Shown one piece after another: positions 35,158 to 47,068 of a stretch of DNA of 64,000 nt. The position numbers and the translations under genes are program-made. The DNA is from Cardiocondyla obscurior (taxonomy: Eukaryota; Arthropoda; Insecta; Hymenoptera; Formicidae). The notes under the pieces are model-generated. The model was not told the DNA's origin, did not search any database, and was given only the letters and a program-made list of their open reading frames with translations. Positions within the stretch are counted from its first letter, which is position 1. Each line of letters begins with the position of its first letter. Location: positions 9,425,593 through 9,489,592 of the forward strand of contig NC_091868.1 of assembly GCF_019399895.1 (NCBI RefSeq), in the 5' to 3' direction.

Positions 35158-38090
35158 GTAAATCAAATGGAGTTTTTTCTCAGCGTCAGCATTATACAAA
35201 ATTGCATATTACGCATATAAAGCAAAAATAATTGAAATCAACTTTAAAAAAATTATTTGACAAGGTAAAAGTACTACAATTGTTATAGAACGATAATTTT
35301 TATCCGTTAATTAGTAAAAATTCGGATTTAATGAACGAAACCTCATGTAAACCTCAAAAGTTTCAGGAGACTGGTAACAGTTGTCGGACTGTTCAGCAAT
35401 AGAACGTGTAGTGTGGTACAACAGGTTCGCCTCGGTTGAATTGAAACAATCATGCGAGGGCAGCGAGACCGTTTGTCGAACGAGTGTGAACCGATCGGAC
35501 GAGCATTTCGACTCGTTTTGATACACGCTCTGGCAGGGACAGCAGCGTATGGACTTTCACTTGCGTACGAGGAGCCATTTCGATCTTTGCGTTGCGTATC
35601 TACGTTGTATACGCGCGTGCAAAACGCGTACAAGTGCGTCCCACACGGCCGATTGCGCAGCATCAGCAAATCCGTACGATAAATAATTATTTGACCGTAA
35701 ATTCGCAATATATTCGATCGCGAAATCGCGGACCAAAAGCGATTGCACAGCACTAATCATCTTAAACCGCTGACATCGGCAATGAGCGTGTCTTTCCCAT
35801 TTAAAAACTACATCAATGTTTTTAACCGAGAGATTTAACTAGAGAAATTTTATTCTACGATGTTTATTATAATTGTAAGTAATTAGGATTTATTTATTAC
35901 GGTTTTATTTCATCTGCGAGCTCTGGCGCGATTACGAAACCATAGACTTCATACGATAAGAAAAAATGTGAGATGTATAAATACTCAATCATATAGTATA
36001 ATTGCAAGGTTAGATTGTCGCGGAGGATAACGCATGTGATGCCGAGTCGTGTCTTGCTTCAATGGCAGATTTCCCAGTGTAGAGAAACTTCGTTTGTGCT
36101 GTATAATATAATACCAACGTACGCGACTTGTCCTTCGCGGATCAAACAATAGCAAACGTAACAATAAGTCGTTTCATTTAGAGTTTGCAATGCCCGTAGA
36201 ATTATTTTATCTTTGTTATTTAGTAGATGTAAAACAAGGAAGTACGGCGAATGATGCTTACGAACCTTAAATAGAAATGCCTGCATTATTCTTGAAAAGA
36301 TATTTCGGAGAGAAATGGTGGTTAAAGAAATTTCGATTAAATGATGAATCGTTTTTTACTCGTGCGCGTTTCTCTTTTTTTCTTTTTTCGAATTTACCCG
36401 CTTCTTTATTACGCTAATCGCGTACAGTTACATCGTGATTTATTGCAATTAAAATCAATGTATTGATCAATATCTAATGATAAATATGTAAGATATATTT
36501 TTATATAAAATGTATTAGGTGTAAATTATTTTCTTGTAAGATATGAATTCTCATTAATTATAATGAACACTAATAGTCAATGTGGCAATGAAACTAACTA
36601 ACAGAGTATAATTGTCAAAAATTACCCGTTGTGCAGAAGCGCGCTGTTTGTTAAATATTAGAGGAAACTTCCATATTTTTTATATCGACTTATTAGATTC
36701 TAAAAAACTTCCATGCATCTTTTGCTTTTGCTTTGCCTCGCAACTCGAATTCTAATTTTTGCGTGATTTTTACACAACTGCAGTTAATATTATAATATTC
36801 AAAAAATGATTGAAATGCCTTCTGCGTTTTCAGAGGATTTTGACACGCCGGCAATATAGCTATGCTTTTTTTTTTTTGTTCTTCGGGAGCGTCGCGGGTG
36901 TTGCTTTACTCTGAGAAACAGATATGGCATTTAACCGCGGCGGCTAATGCCTTATCTGTTTCTCAGTGTACATTGAAAATGTGACGTACATTATCTTGCG
37001 GCCAGCAGTGTCAGATTATTGCGTTGACTATGTTATGCGACCGTGCGACTGTTTATTGTACGACATTTTTGGTATTTAATTTTAGCCGGCTGAATGTGTT
37101 CCCTGGAATTTCAAAACAAAAATTGAGATCGCAGGTGTGAGTGATAGAATGTCCAAGACTGCGGCTAGTGAGCGAATTCAATATTCCGTACACAAGTTTC
37201 TCGCTGTGACGATTGTATTATGTTAATCAATCGCCCATTATTATGCTTGAAACTGGTTTTAACGACGTAATCAATTTTTTACTCTATATCGATTGACTGG
37301 GCAGAATCTTTTACTGTAACGGATAAACAAGAAAATAGGTCGTTTGTAACTATTATCATTTAAATTTTAAATAATTAATTTCTTTCCAACACTTTTTCTT
37401 TGGAAATAAAAAACAAATTAAGTAAAATCAGTTTTAGATAACGTTTAATATGTATAATAATGTATAGTGAAAGTCACGATATCTATTTACAACGGTTTAA
37501 TTTTTTAAAATTTATTAAAAAATAATATACACCTTTTTAACTATTATTAATTAATAATTTTACGTTTAATTACTACTTTGCCTGTTATTATTTTAAATCG
37601 GTAAAAAAGAAATTTTTGAATAATTTCTGGTAAAGTATTTTATAAATAATTTACGTTATTTGTTACATATTTAAATATAATTTGTGTAATTTGTACGTAA
37701 TTGTATTTTTCTAGTATTCTTTTTTCTTTATAAAAGTTGAGCTCTAGATAATATCATGAAAGGAAAAACGATACGTGGTTTAATATTAGCACGTTAGATA
37801 GCGGTACTAACCTCGCAATGATCGATGAGAGTAAAAATTAAAAATTGTAGACATAAAGAGAGTTAAGATAATAAATTATTGTTCTCGTCAAATTTAATTT
37901 AAAACTAACTTCGAAAGAACAGATTACGTTTCGTTAAATACGCGAGGGTGTATATTATTTTATACATCAAGCTAAAGGTGAAATATATTTTTTAAGCTTT
38001 AAAATAATATTTTAACTAAGATATTTGTACGTATTTTATCGTTTTAAACCGATATTAATTGGTTATGTCGTCTGGGGTGATAAAAGACCC
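35158..38090. other. Intergenic DNA without a recognised gene
   Basis: A moderately CpG-rich patch at ~35340-35760 has open frames up to 136 codons but no domain. It could be a further non-coding exon downstream of the module at 34.9-35.16 kb. A notable hairpin lies at 36911-36966 (separate entry). The remainder is AT-rich. Confidence 0.4.
36911..36966. repeat. Near-perfect hairpin (21-base arms, 14-base loop)
   Basis: CTGAGAAACAGATATGGCAT... on the left pairs with the reverse complement of ...GCCTTATCTGTTTCTCAG on the right, with a single mismatch. The loop is GC-rich (CCGCGGCGG). It could form the stem of a pre-miRNA-like RNA or be a foldback insertion. Confidence 0.65.
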
Positions 38091-39473
38091 TAGCGCGCCG
38101 ACCAATCACAGCGCTCCAGTTAGTCAGCGCTAGTTAGTCAGATCGCGAGCTCGCAGCGGTCTGCCCAAGTGCCCACTACGTAACTCATTGCACCGCAGAC
38201 TATACAACGCGCCGGCCGCGCAAAGAGCATTATTTTCGCGATCGAAATCTTTCTATCTAAGGGCCGAAATCTTTCTACCTAAGGGCTGAAATCTCTATAG
38301 GTCAATCTTATTGCGGAGCTTCGAGCGCGAGCACGTGTTGCTAATCGCTCCGCAATTTCGCGTACTTTCGACCGCGGATTTCATAGTCTCGCGTACGAAA
38401 AAGTGTCGACGTTGTCGACTCAGGAACGAACGATTATTTTATGTATTCCTGTGTTATTCCGTTTATTGTTTTGTGCTGTGCTTTGTGTCTCGGAAAAGTG
38501 CTTCAGAACAACAAGGTTAAATAGCGGGCGTAGCGCACAGGGCATCCGACCTGAATTGTGCCGCGTGGTCGACGTTACCAGCCCGCTGTACTCGCCATCT
38601 CCTTCAGTGGCATTCAACGAGTTCCGGTGATCGCCATAGCCAGAGCGTGAAATCTGCACCTCGCGCGTCTTCTCCGTCGTTTATTCCGCCGACGAGAGTT
38701 GACTGAAGGAGCAAGGTGATCCTTGGACCTCGCTTTTCGTCGTGTCGCGATCGAGGACTTGTCGGGATCGGGAGTATCGTGGATTATCCCGCGAGTGTCC
38801 AGCGGAAGGATGACTCGACACCTGCCATCTGAGAGGAGGAGGAGGCCCAGGAAGGGTATCCTGCACCAGCGGAGCAACCCCAGGGTAAGCATTAATTTGT
38901 CTTGGGAATAAAACGCTTTAGATATTTTATAAAATTTTTTAATTTTGTTATTTAATTAGATGTAATATCTAGAAAATAATGTTTTTATTTTCTTGTTACA
39001 GATCAAGAGGAACTCCGCTGCTGTGCATCGTTGTGAGAAATAGTGCCGCACGCCGACATCAGATTATACGAACCGCAGCCGGTTCGTCGGTCGCTTCGGG
39101 TGTGTCGGTTGTTATCGGGCGCTTTTTGTTACGACTATTTTTTTGCGGGAGTGCCGAAAAATAACGCGCGACAGTGTTTAATAATTTTCGCGACAGTAAT
39201 TAATTCGGGCGCGTTCGCGAGTGTCCAGTACGCGGATGAGGACTCGACACGTCCCATCTGAGAGGAGGAGCAGGCCCAGGACGGGCATCTTGCATCGGCG
39301 GAGCAACTCTTAGGTAAGAATTAATTTTTTTTATAATATCTTTATTAAATAAAAACTTTTATCTTTTTTTTATTAATTTTATTAATTAATTTACATGTCT
39401 ATAATAATGTTTTTCTATTTATGTTACAGTCACCAGCAGAACTCAACAACTCCGCTGAAGCTCATGCAGATTG
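38091..39473 (+). ncRNA. Putative spliced non-coding transcript or 5'-UTR exons with duplicated exons
   Basis: A CpG-rich start (~38090-38340) leads into a region with consensus splice sites in order: donor AGG|GTAAGC at 38884/38885, acceptor TTGTTACAG ending 39001, donor TTAG|GTAAGAA at 39313/39314, acceptor ATGTTACAG ending 39429, donor TTG|GTAAGTC at 39473/39474. Introns are 117 and 116 bp. Exonic blocks 38791-38884 and 39211-39313 are clearly related (shared GCGAGTGTCCAG, GACTCGACAC, CATCTGAGAGGAGGA, GGAGCAAC), as are the intron ends. No reading frame continues across these joins with a recognisable protein. It may be a lncRNA, or the leader of a + strand gene outside the window or nested over the acyl-CoA synthetases. 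Confidence 0.45.
38243..38301 (+). repeat. 22-bp tandem repeat, 2.7 copies
   Basis: Units CGAAATCTTTCTATCTAAGG(GC) at 38243-38264 and 38265-38286 differ at one base. A third, partial unit (TGAAATCTCTATAGG) follows. It sits in the presumed promoter or first exon of the + strand transcript. Confidence 0.75.
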
Positions 39474-39753
39474 GTAAGTCGCATGATTTTTTATTTTTTT
39501 CATTGCTTGTAGTTGTAATTGGGTAATCTGAAAAAAATAACGCACACATGGTTTCTTCTAGTGATTATTAAATTTTATATTTATTCATAGACAAATTAGT
39601 GTACACGAAGTGTATTATACATTATTATATTATATAATTTTAATTAGCCAAGCAAAATATAGACAAGTTTTGATATGTAGATATCTATACATTATAAATG
39701 TAGTATATATGAATATAAAATATAATTATTATTAAATAATTACTATTAAGTAA

Positions 39754-42552
39754 TTAAAATTCAATATGTTTCAAACTTTTCGTTAGTTCTTTCAAATCTT
39801 TTTTCGAAATTTTTCCTGAGCCTGTATATGGAAATTGATCCAGAAATATCACTCCTGCACGTAATTTATATTGATCCGTCATGTTCTTCGCTATAAAGTC
39901 TATCAATTCCTGTTCTGACACCTGTACAAAGAAAATTACATAGAAAAATTACTTACAATACATTACATTTCGTATTGAAACTATGTTACTAATATCCGAG
40001 TTTATTTTGAAAGATTTAGTTTAATAATTTTATCGCGTTTATAAAATATACCTCGGCATTAGGCTTTTTCGTGACATAAGCGAGAGGATGCTCGTCGTCT
40101 AATAGATGAGGTACCCCTAATACCACAGTTTCTAAGACTGCTGGATGTGTTATTAAAACGCCTTCGATTTCTCCGGGTGAAATCTGGTATCCTCTATATT
40201 TTATAAGTTCTTTTATCCTGTCGATGATAAATAGTTCTCCATCTTCATCCACGTAACCGATATCACCAGAGTGTAACCATCCTGAAAGATTCCAAGTTTA
40301 ATTTTGTAATAAAATTTTGACGATATTGTTGGCAATATTATTTTACATTTTCACATGTGATTGATACGAATTTAATTCTTTTTAATTTTATTATTGCAAA
40401 TTACAATAGATATTTAGAATCTGACCTTCTTCATCAATCGTATTTTTCGTCGCCTCAGGATTTTTATAATAGCCATTCATTATCATAGGTGATTTTAGCC
40501 ATATTTCTCCCGATTGATTAGGACCAAGTACCTTCCCACTTTCTGGATCCACAATTTTTAATTGTACATTTTTAGTCACTGTACCACAAGATCCGTTTTT
40601 GTGATGCGGTAGTTGAATAGTTACGACACCAGAAAGTTCTGTCATTCCTAAAAATGTAGGAAATTCAAATTTTATGTGTTACTGTTTGACATATATTTTC
40701 TGAATTATAATGATATTTACCGTAGCCTTGCAGCATAGTAACGTGTGGTAAAACACGTCGCATTTCTTCTTGCACTTTTGGTTTTATTAGTGCTCCACCG
40801 ACTATTAATATTTTCCATGACGATAATGAATAATTATTTGCAAAACCAGCTTTGAGAAATCGATTAAGCATGCTCGTGCTAAAGAAAACAGTTGTTACCT
40901 AGATAATAAAATTATATATATATATAGTTTTGAATTCTCTTATGCACAAATTCACAAGTAACTTATTATATTTACGTGTAGAATTAATTATGCAGATTAT
41001 AATTTAAACATTATTATACAATACAGTCATAATACATTTAAAAAATTTAAATAATAGATTTTGAAAATTAAAATTAATTTTTTAAACAATTGGCTAAGAA
41101 ATTTATATATATATAACATAAAAATATTACTTTAAATTTCTCAATCAGTCGACAAGTCATCTGTTCGTCAAATTCTGGATAGAGAATTACTTTGGAACCA
41201 TTCACAATAGAACTAAAATTCATCATTATGCCAGTTAGCCAATAAAGAGAGGAAAACCAAAGTGATGTTGAGTTTTCCCTACGTAAATTCTCATCCTGAC
41301 CGAGAATTATAATCGAAAAGTTAGATGATGCAACACCTTTAGGCATCCCTGTAGTACCCGATGAGTGCATAATAACTGCAGTTTTCTGGATATCATTGAG
41401 CTCAACATAACGGAAATTTTCCACTTCTTCATTGTTGAAATTTTTCAGAATGTCGGAAAACGACACAGCACTAGCATGCTTGCCGAAAACTACGATTTTA
41501 GCATTATAATTCTTTTCTTTCGTCGCGTCCAAGATAACATCTATGGCCTTTTCACTGCAGAAAATTATCTTTGGAGTAGTTAGTTCCAAAACGTGGAGTG
41601 CAGTTTCTATTGACAAATAATTAATAAACAATTTTAAGAAATGCTAATCTAAATAATATATTATATTTTATTAAAAAAAAAAAATTTTTATTTTATTAGT
41701 TAGTTTCATTTAATTAATGTACTACAGCATTCAGGAATACTGGAAAATTGTAAAGGAACTTACTTAAATCCATATTCTCATTCCACGGATTAATAATTGC
41801 GTTAATATAACTTGCCGAAATACAGGGTACGATGGAATTTAAATGGTTGCTTGTGCATAAAGTAACGACGTCGTTATGGTTGATTCCTTCTTTTTGCAGC
41901 CACAACGCGCATCTCACAGCTTTATCTTGTAGTTCCGCGTACGTAACTGTTGCTTCGGTGCTCGCATCCAGCTGTACAAAAAATATTATGTAATGAACAA
42001 TATTTTTTTATTACAAGAAAACTATATTCTAAAATATATAGATCGTTTTTTAAATAAATAAAAGAAACACTCATACATTTTAATATCCGTTTTTAAATGT
42101 TAGAACATTTTTTTTTTAAATTTGTTTATCAAGTTAGAGTTAGAAATTTTTTTAATTCTCTTTCTGCACAGACATTCGTTTAATACATAAGCGTTGACTT
42201 ACGTGTGCGATATTATCCTTGTATTTATTAATATTCTTCCATAACATTTCTCCGACACTCTTATATTTGGTCAAGTTTTTTACTACTATTCCTTTATAAA
42301 CACCGTCTTCTAGAGTAAAATTCTGTAAATAACAAACTCATATAACAAACTGTTTTAATTAATTATTCAATTTTAATATTAATTTTATTTTTAGACGCTA
42401 TATGTCTATCTGTCTTATGGTAGTCATGCATTGACTAATGTGTTCTGTTTGTGATATGAGAAAACATATACTGATAAATTACTTCATAATCGCTTTACCT
42501 TCCTCCTATCTACCGTTGAATTATGTTCATCCATATCGTGTAGGTCTCCCAT
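39754..42552 (-). CDS. Acyl-CoA synthetase, luciferase/4-coumarate-CoA ligase-like, copy 1
   Basis: Eight coding exons on the minus strand: 42552-42499, 42322-42203, 41971-41764, 41606-41131, 40898-40721, 40647-40426, 40281-40052, 39921-39754. They splice in phase to 551 residues. ANL-family enzymes adenylate a carboxylic acid and then form its CoA thioester. The AMP-binding P-loop SSGTTGMPK is at residues ~209-217. LQGYGMTE, then WLHSGDIGYVDEDG, IDRIKELIKYRGYQ and the C-terminal GSGKISKK with the catalytic lysine are all intact. Where firefly luciferase has HHGFG, this protein has FSSLYWLTG, so the active-site histidine is absent and light emission is not expected. There is no peroxisomal SKL end (ends HIEF). 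The substrate is unknown. The start codon is the least certain point. Confidence 0.92.
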
Positions 42553-43621
42553 AGCGAATGTAAAACTCTGGAGCTTAACAAAATAGCTCGACAATGCTAC
42601 GTTATAAATAAAACAGGATTTTATAGTCAGCGTACACAAGTCAACATTAATATAATATTAACATAATAGATTATAAACTTTATATACAGCAAAAAATTAA
42701 ACTCATAATTTAGGTGTACAATACCTTTTATTTTTTATTGTAAATTATTCAGATATCTGTTGAGTAATGGAAAAAAAAAATTAAAAAGTTTGAGTAACAA
42801 TTAGTAACGTTTATTGCAACAAAAAAAAGATTTTATTTTACGAGCAAGTTTTCCACTATATAAAAGTTTTTTTTTCACTGAACACTGTATTAAAAATGAG
42901 TGAGTAATGGTACTTTTATGACTGCAGCCAGAGTGTAGTGCAAACATGTACTGAACTTCATCTCGTGAGTGTCTCTAAATATCTATGATATCCCCTCTTT
43001 GAAAATTACATAAAGCTTACGCAATGAACCACATGCATCATATACTTTGCTATATCATTATTATTAAATTTAATAGTTGTAGCTTCTTTAACGTTTATCT
43101 AAAAACACTTCCAAATTATCTAGTTATCTATCAAGTACTGTAGCCTGGTCTATGTTTAATACTACATTATTTAATATATTTTTTGTCTCGGACATTTTAT
43201 TTAATAACGTATTACTTAATATATTACTTAATAAAATTTTTGTTATATTTAATTTATATAATTTTCAGATAAATACTTAATTATAATTTCATTATGTTTA
43301 TTGGAACTATATAAATTGAGATCTTGTTTTTATCTTTAACGTGTAAACCATATATAACTGATAAGAAAAATGCAGTATCATTGAAAGTTGAAATATTTAC
43401 AAACGATTCAATGATTCATTGTTTTCTGATCAAACACTTTAATTACCAATATGCAGTTGATTTTAACTAAACGATAAAATACAATCAAAATTTCAACATT
43501 TTTTAAGCTTTACCATTGTGTTATTTTGATATGGATAAAGATATATATATCCCGTTAGAAATATAATTTTGATATGTAATAACTATACCTTTACAAAATT
43601 TACTTTTTTAAATATGCATAA
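42553..43621. other. Spacer between the two acyl-CoA synthetase genes
   Basis: About 1.07 kb of AT-rich DNA that must hold the promoter of copy 1 and the 3'-UTR of copy 2. No repeat or RNA gene seen. TGAGTAATGG occurs twice (~42762 and ~42900) near A/T runs. Confidence 0.4.
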
Positions 43622-46600
43622 TTAACCGTGCTTAAATAATTTCTTAGCCATTTCTTTCAAATCCTTTCTTGCAATTTTTCCTGAACCTGTATACGGAAAT
43701 TTATCAAGAAATATTATTCCCGCACGAAGTTTATAATGATCCATCATATTCTTCGCCACGAAATCTATTAATTCTTGCTCCACTTCCTGTAAAAACAATA
43801 TTTTATCATTACGATAAAGAATTTTAATATAAAAATAATTTTAAAGTAGAAATTAAATATTATGTGTGGTCTACAGTTGTTTGAATATATAAATATATGT
43901 TAGTATTATTATAAATACCAGATAACATTTACAAGTTTATCTTAAAACCATTTTTTCTTTCATATCACAGTCGTAAAAATTTTTAGTTTTTAATACTATA
44001 CATATTTCTAATCTTGTTTAGATTATCTTGTCAATTTTTTTGTAAGTAAAGATGCATACACTATTATCTACAGATAAACTCACCAGGAAGTCGAAGCTAC
44101 CAACTCTTAATGTACATATTCTTTATTTAATTATATCTCTATTTTCATTAATACAAATTCTTGTTAATTAAAAATTTTTAACTATATTTTTTGAAGTATT
44201 TCAAATAATTTTGCAGTTTATCTCTTGTTAACTACAAAATATTATTTTGCAAATTTTTATCCTATAATTTTATTACAGTAAAAGATTGTATGTACCTTCG
44301 CGCCAGGTTTTTTAGTAATAAAAGCAAGAGGATGCTCGTCATCAATTGCATGAGGAATCGATATTACTGCAGCTTCCAACACTGCTGGGTGTGTTATTAA
44401 AACGCCTTCGATTTCTCCGGGTGAAATCTGGTATCCTCTATATTTTATAAGTTCTTTTATCCTGTCGATGATAAATAGTTCTCCATCTTCGTCCACGTAA
44501 CCGATATCACCAGAGTGTAACCATCCTGAAAGATTCCAAGTTTTATATTATAATTAAATTTTAATAATGTTGTCGGCAACATAATTTTAAATTTGCACAA
44601 GCAATTAAAATTAATTAATTATTTTTAAATTTTATTATTGCAAATTATAATAGCCAGATTAGTTTACCTTCCTCATCGATTGTACTTTTCGTCGCCTCGG
44701 GATTGTTATAATAACCATTCATTATGATAGCAGATTTTATCCAGATTTCTCCTGATTGATTCGGACCTAGTACCTTCCCACTTTCGGGATCCACAATTTT
44801 TATTTGCACATTTTTAGCTACTACTCCGCACGATCCATTTTTGTGTTCTGACTGCTGTAACGTTACGAGACCACCCAGTTCGGTCATTCCTAGATACGCA
44901 AAGAATTAATATAAATAACATTTTACAATATTTATTATTATTATTACGTTAATATTTTATAACAATATTTACCGTATCCTTGCAATATCTGAACATGCGG
45001 TAAAGCACTCCTCAGTTCTTCTTGCACTTTTGGCTTAATTATCGCACCACCGCCTAATATGATTTTTAAGGATGGTAATGAATAATTCTTTGCGTGTCCT
45101 GCTCTGACAAATCGATTAATCATACTTGTACTAAGGAAAAGAACTGCTACCTGGAAGGAAACATAATACATTACTCGTTGAAATATCATTGCGCAATTTA
45201 AATACTAAGTAATTATTGAGATGCCAACTTCAATGTGTTCTCTCAAATTAATATATCATAGATTGGCGACTAAGTTTAACAGAAGTTGATAGTAATATAA
45301 TACACCACTCAACCAATATAGATAAAAATATTACGTTATATTTCTGGATCAATTTGCAAGTCATTTCCTCGTCGAATTCCGGGTAAAGAATTACTTTGCC
45401 GCCTTGTGTAATTGCTTTCACATTTAATAAAACACCACTGATCCAATATAGAGACGAAAACCACAATGTCGGTAGATTGGCGAGATCAAAGTTGTTATCC
45501 TCGCTTATAAATAACATTGTATAGTTTGACAATTCGACTCCTTTCGGCATTCCCGTCGTTCCCGACGAATGCAAAATGCACGATGTTTGCTTTATGTCAT
45601 CCAATTCAATGTAATGAAAATTTGACACTTCCGTGTCATTGCAACTTTTCAAAATATCAGAGAACGAAATCGTGTCGTCACGTTTGCCAAAAATCACTAC
45701 AATGGACTTGAAATTCTTCTCTTTTATCGCTCGTAGAATAACTTCCGAAGACTTCTCGTTACAAAAGATCACCTTCGGCTTTGTTAATTGTAAAACATGC
45801 AATGCAGTTGCTAACAAAAAAACATTTTATAATTAGTCATGAATAAAATATTATGCTACGTATTATTGTATAATTAAGCAATTAAAACTTATACTACATT
45901 ATTGCTGGATAGTACGCGTATTCGGGTACATTGTAGAAGTGTATTACAACGTAATTTAATAATCTAAATCTAATCGATTGCAATACGTAAAAATTGTTTA
46001 GGCGATTATTCGAAAAAATCTTACGCAAATCCATGCCCTCGTTCCACGGATTAAAAATTGCGTTGATATATGATGCTGCGATACAAGGTACAATAGAATT
46101 AGGTTGATTGTTCGTGCACACACTAATAACGTCGTTGGACTTAACTCCTTGTTTTTGTAGCCATAATGCGCATTTCACGATTTTATCTTGCAGCTCCGCA
46201 TATGTAAAAGTTTCTTCAGTGATTGTGTCCAACTGTATGAATTTTTTATTATTATAAAAAAACACCTTATACATTATTATAAAAAAACATCATAAGAAAA
46301 AGTTAATTTTAGTTGATTATATATAAATAGCTTCACGATTCAAATAATATATTTCTCGGACGTTTAATTTTTCAAATAATTATATGTGTTAGAGCGATTT
46401 TACTTATTATTAAAATATTTTCAAGGCAAACTTCTACTTAAACTACAGTAGGCATGCGTTTAAAAAATATAAAAATTTAAAATAGCTATATAATTAAAGG
46501 TTAATTTAGAAATATGGAAGTATGAAAATTAGTTACGCAAACTTTTATCGATATAACATTGAAACCACAATCTTTAATTGATATTTAATATTGTGAAATA

Positions 46601-47068
46601 GACAAATTTATTTGATGATACGTATCGCGAAGTTATTTAGAGTTATTTAATTTTAAGCATTATAACCAAATGTCAACTTACATGCGAGATTTTGTTCCCG
46701 TGGCTTTTGATACTCTTCCACATTACTTCTCCAAGGCTTTTGTACTTAATTGACGCCAACGATTCTGGTCCCTTATAAATCCCATTTTCCAGAGTAAAAG
46801 CCTGTAAGTAACGTATAAATTAAATTTAACTCTTTTAATTGCTTGTCTTTTTCCTTTGTAACTTTACAACGTTTTATTAATCGTATATTAATTTTTATTT
46901 TTATTCCGTTATCAGTACGTAATTTTTTTGTCGATGTACCAAATATACTTATTGCGTTAGCACATGACACTATCATAAAACTTAAGTCTTTTATATTCTT
47001 TAATATTCTCTCTAAAGAATTTAAACAAATCATGCGTAAGAAATATTTACCTTTTGATCTGCAACCAT
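43622..47068 (-). CDS. Acyl-CoA synthetase, luciferase/4-coumarate-CoA ligase-like, copy 2
   Basis: Eight coding exons on the minus strand: 47068-47051, 46801-46682, 46232-46025, 45810-45335, 45150-44973, 44889-44668, 44525-44296, 43786-43622. They splice in phase to 538 residues. Exons 2-7 have exactly the same lengths as in copy 1 (120, 208, 476, 178, 222, 230) and the same phases, so the pair arose by tandem duplication. The P-loop SSGTTGMPKGV, LQGYGMTE, WLHSGDIGYVDEDG and GSGKIARK are intact. The luciferase His position again reads FSSLYWISG. It ends LFKHG, with no peroxisomal signal. Part of exon 7 is nearly identical to copy 1 at the DNA level although the rest has diverged. The tiny first exon (six codons) is the weakest part of the model. 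Confidence 0.9.

Noticed and set aside
38311..39261. Frames in the + strand transcript as a protein gene
   Set aside because: No frame is kept between the duplicated exons and the peptides are Arg/Ser-rich without homology.
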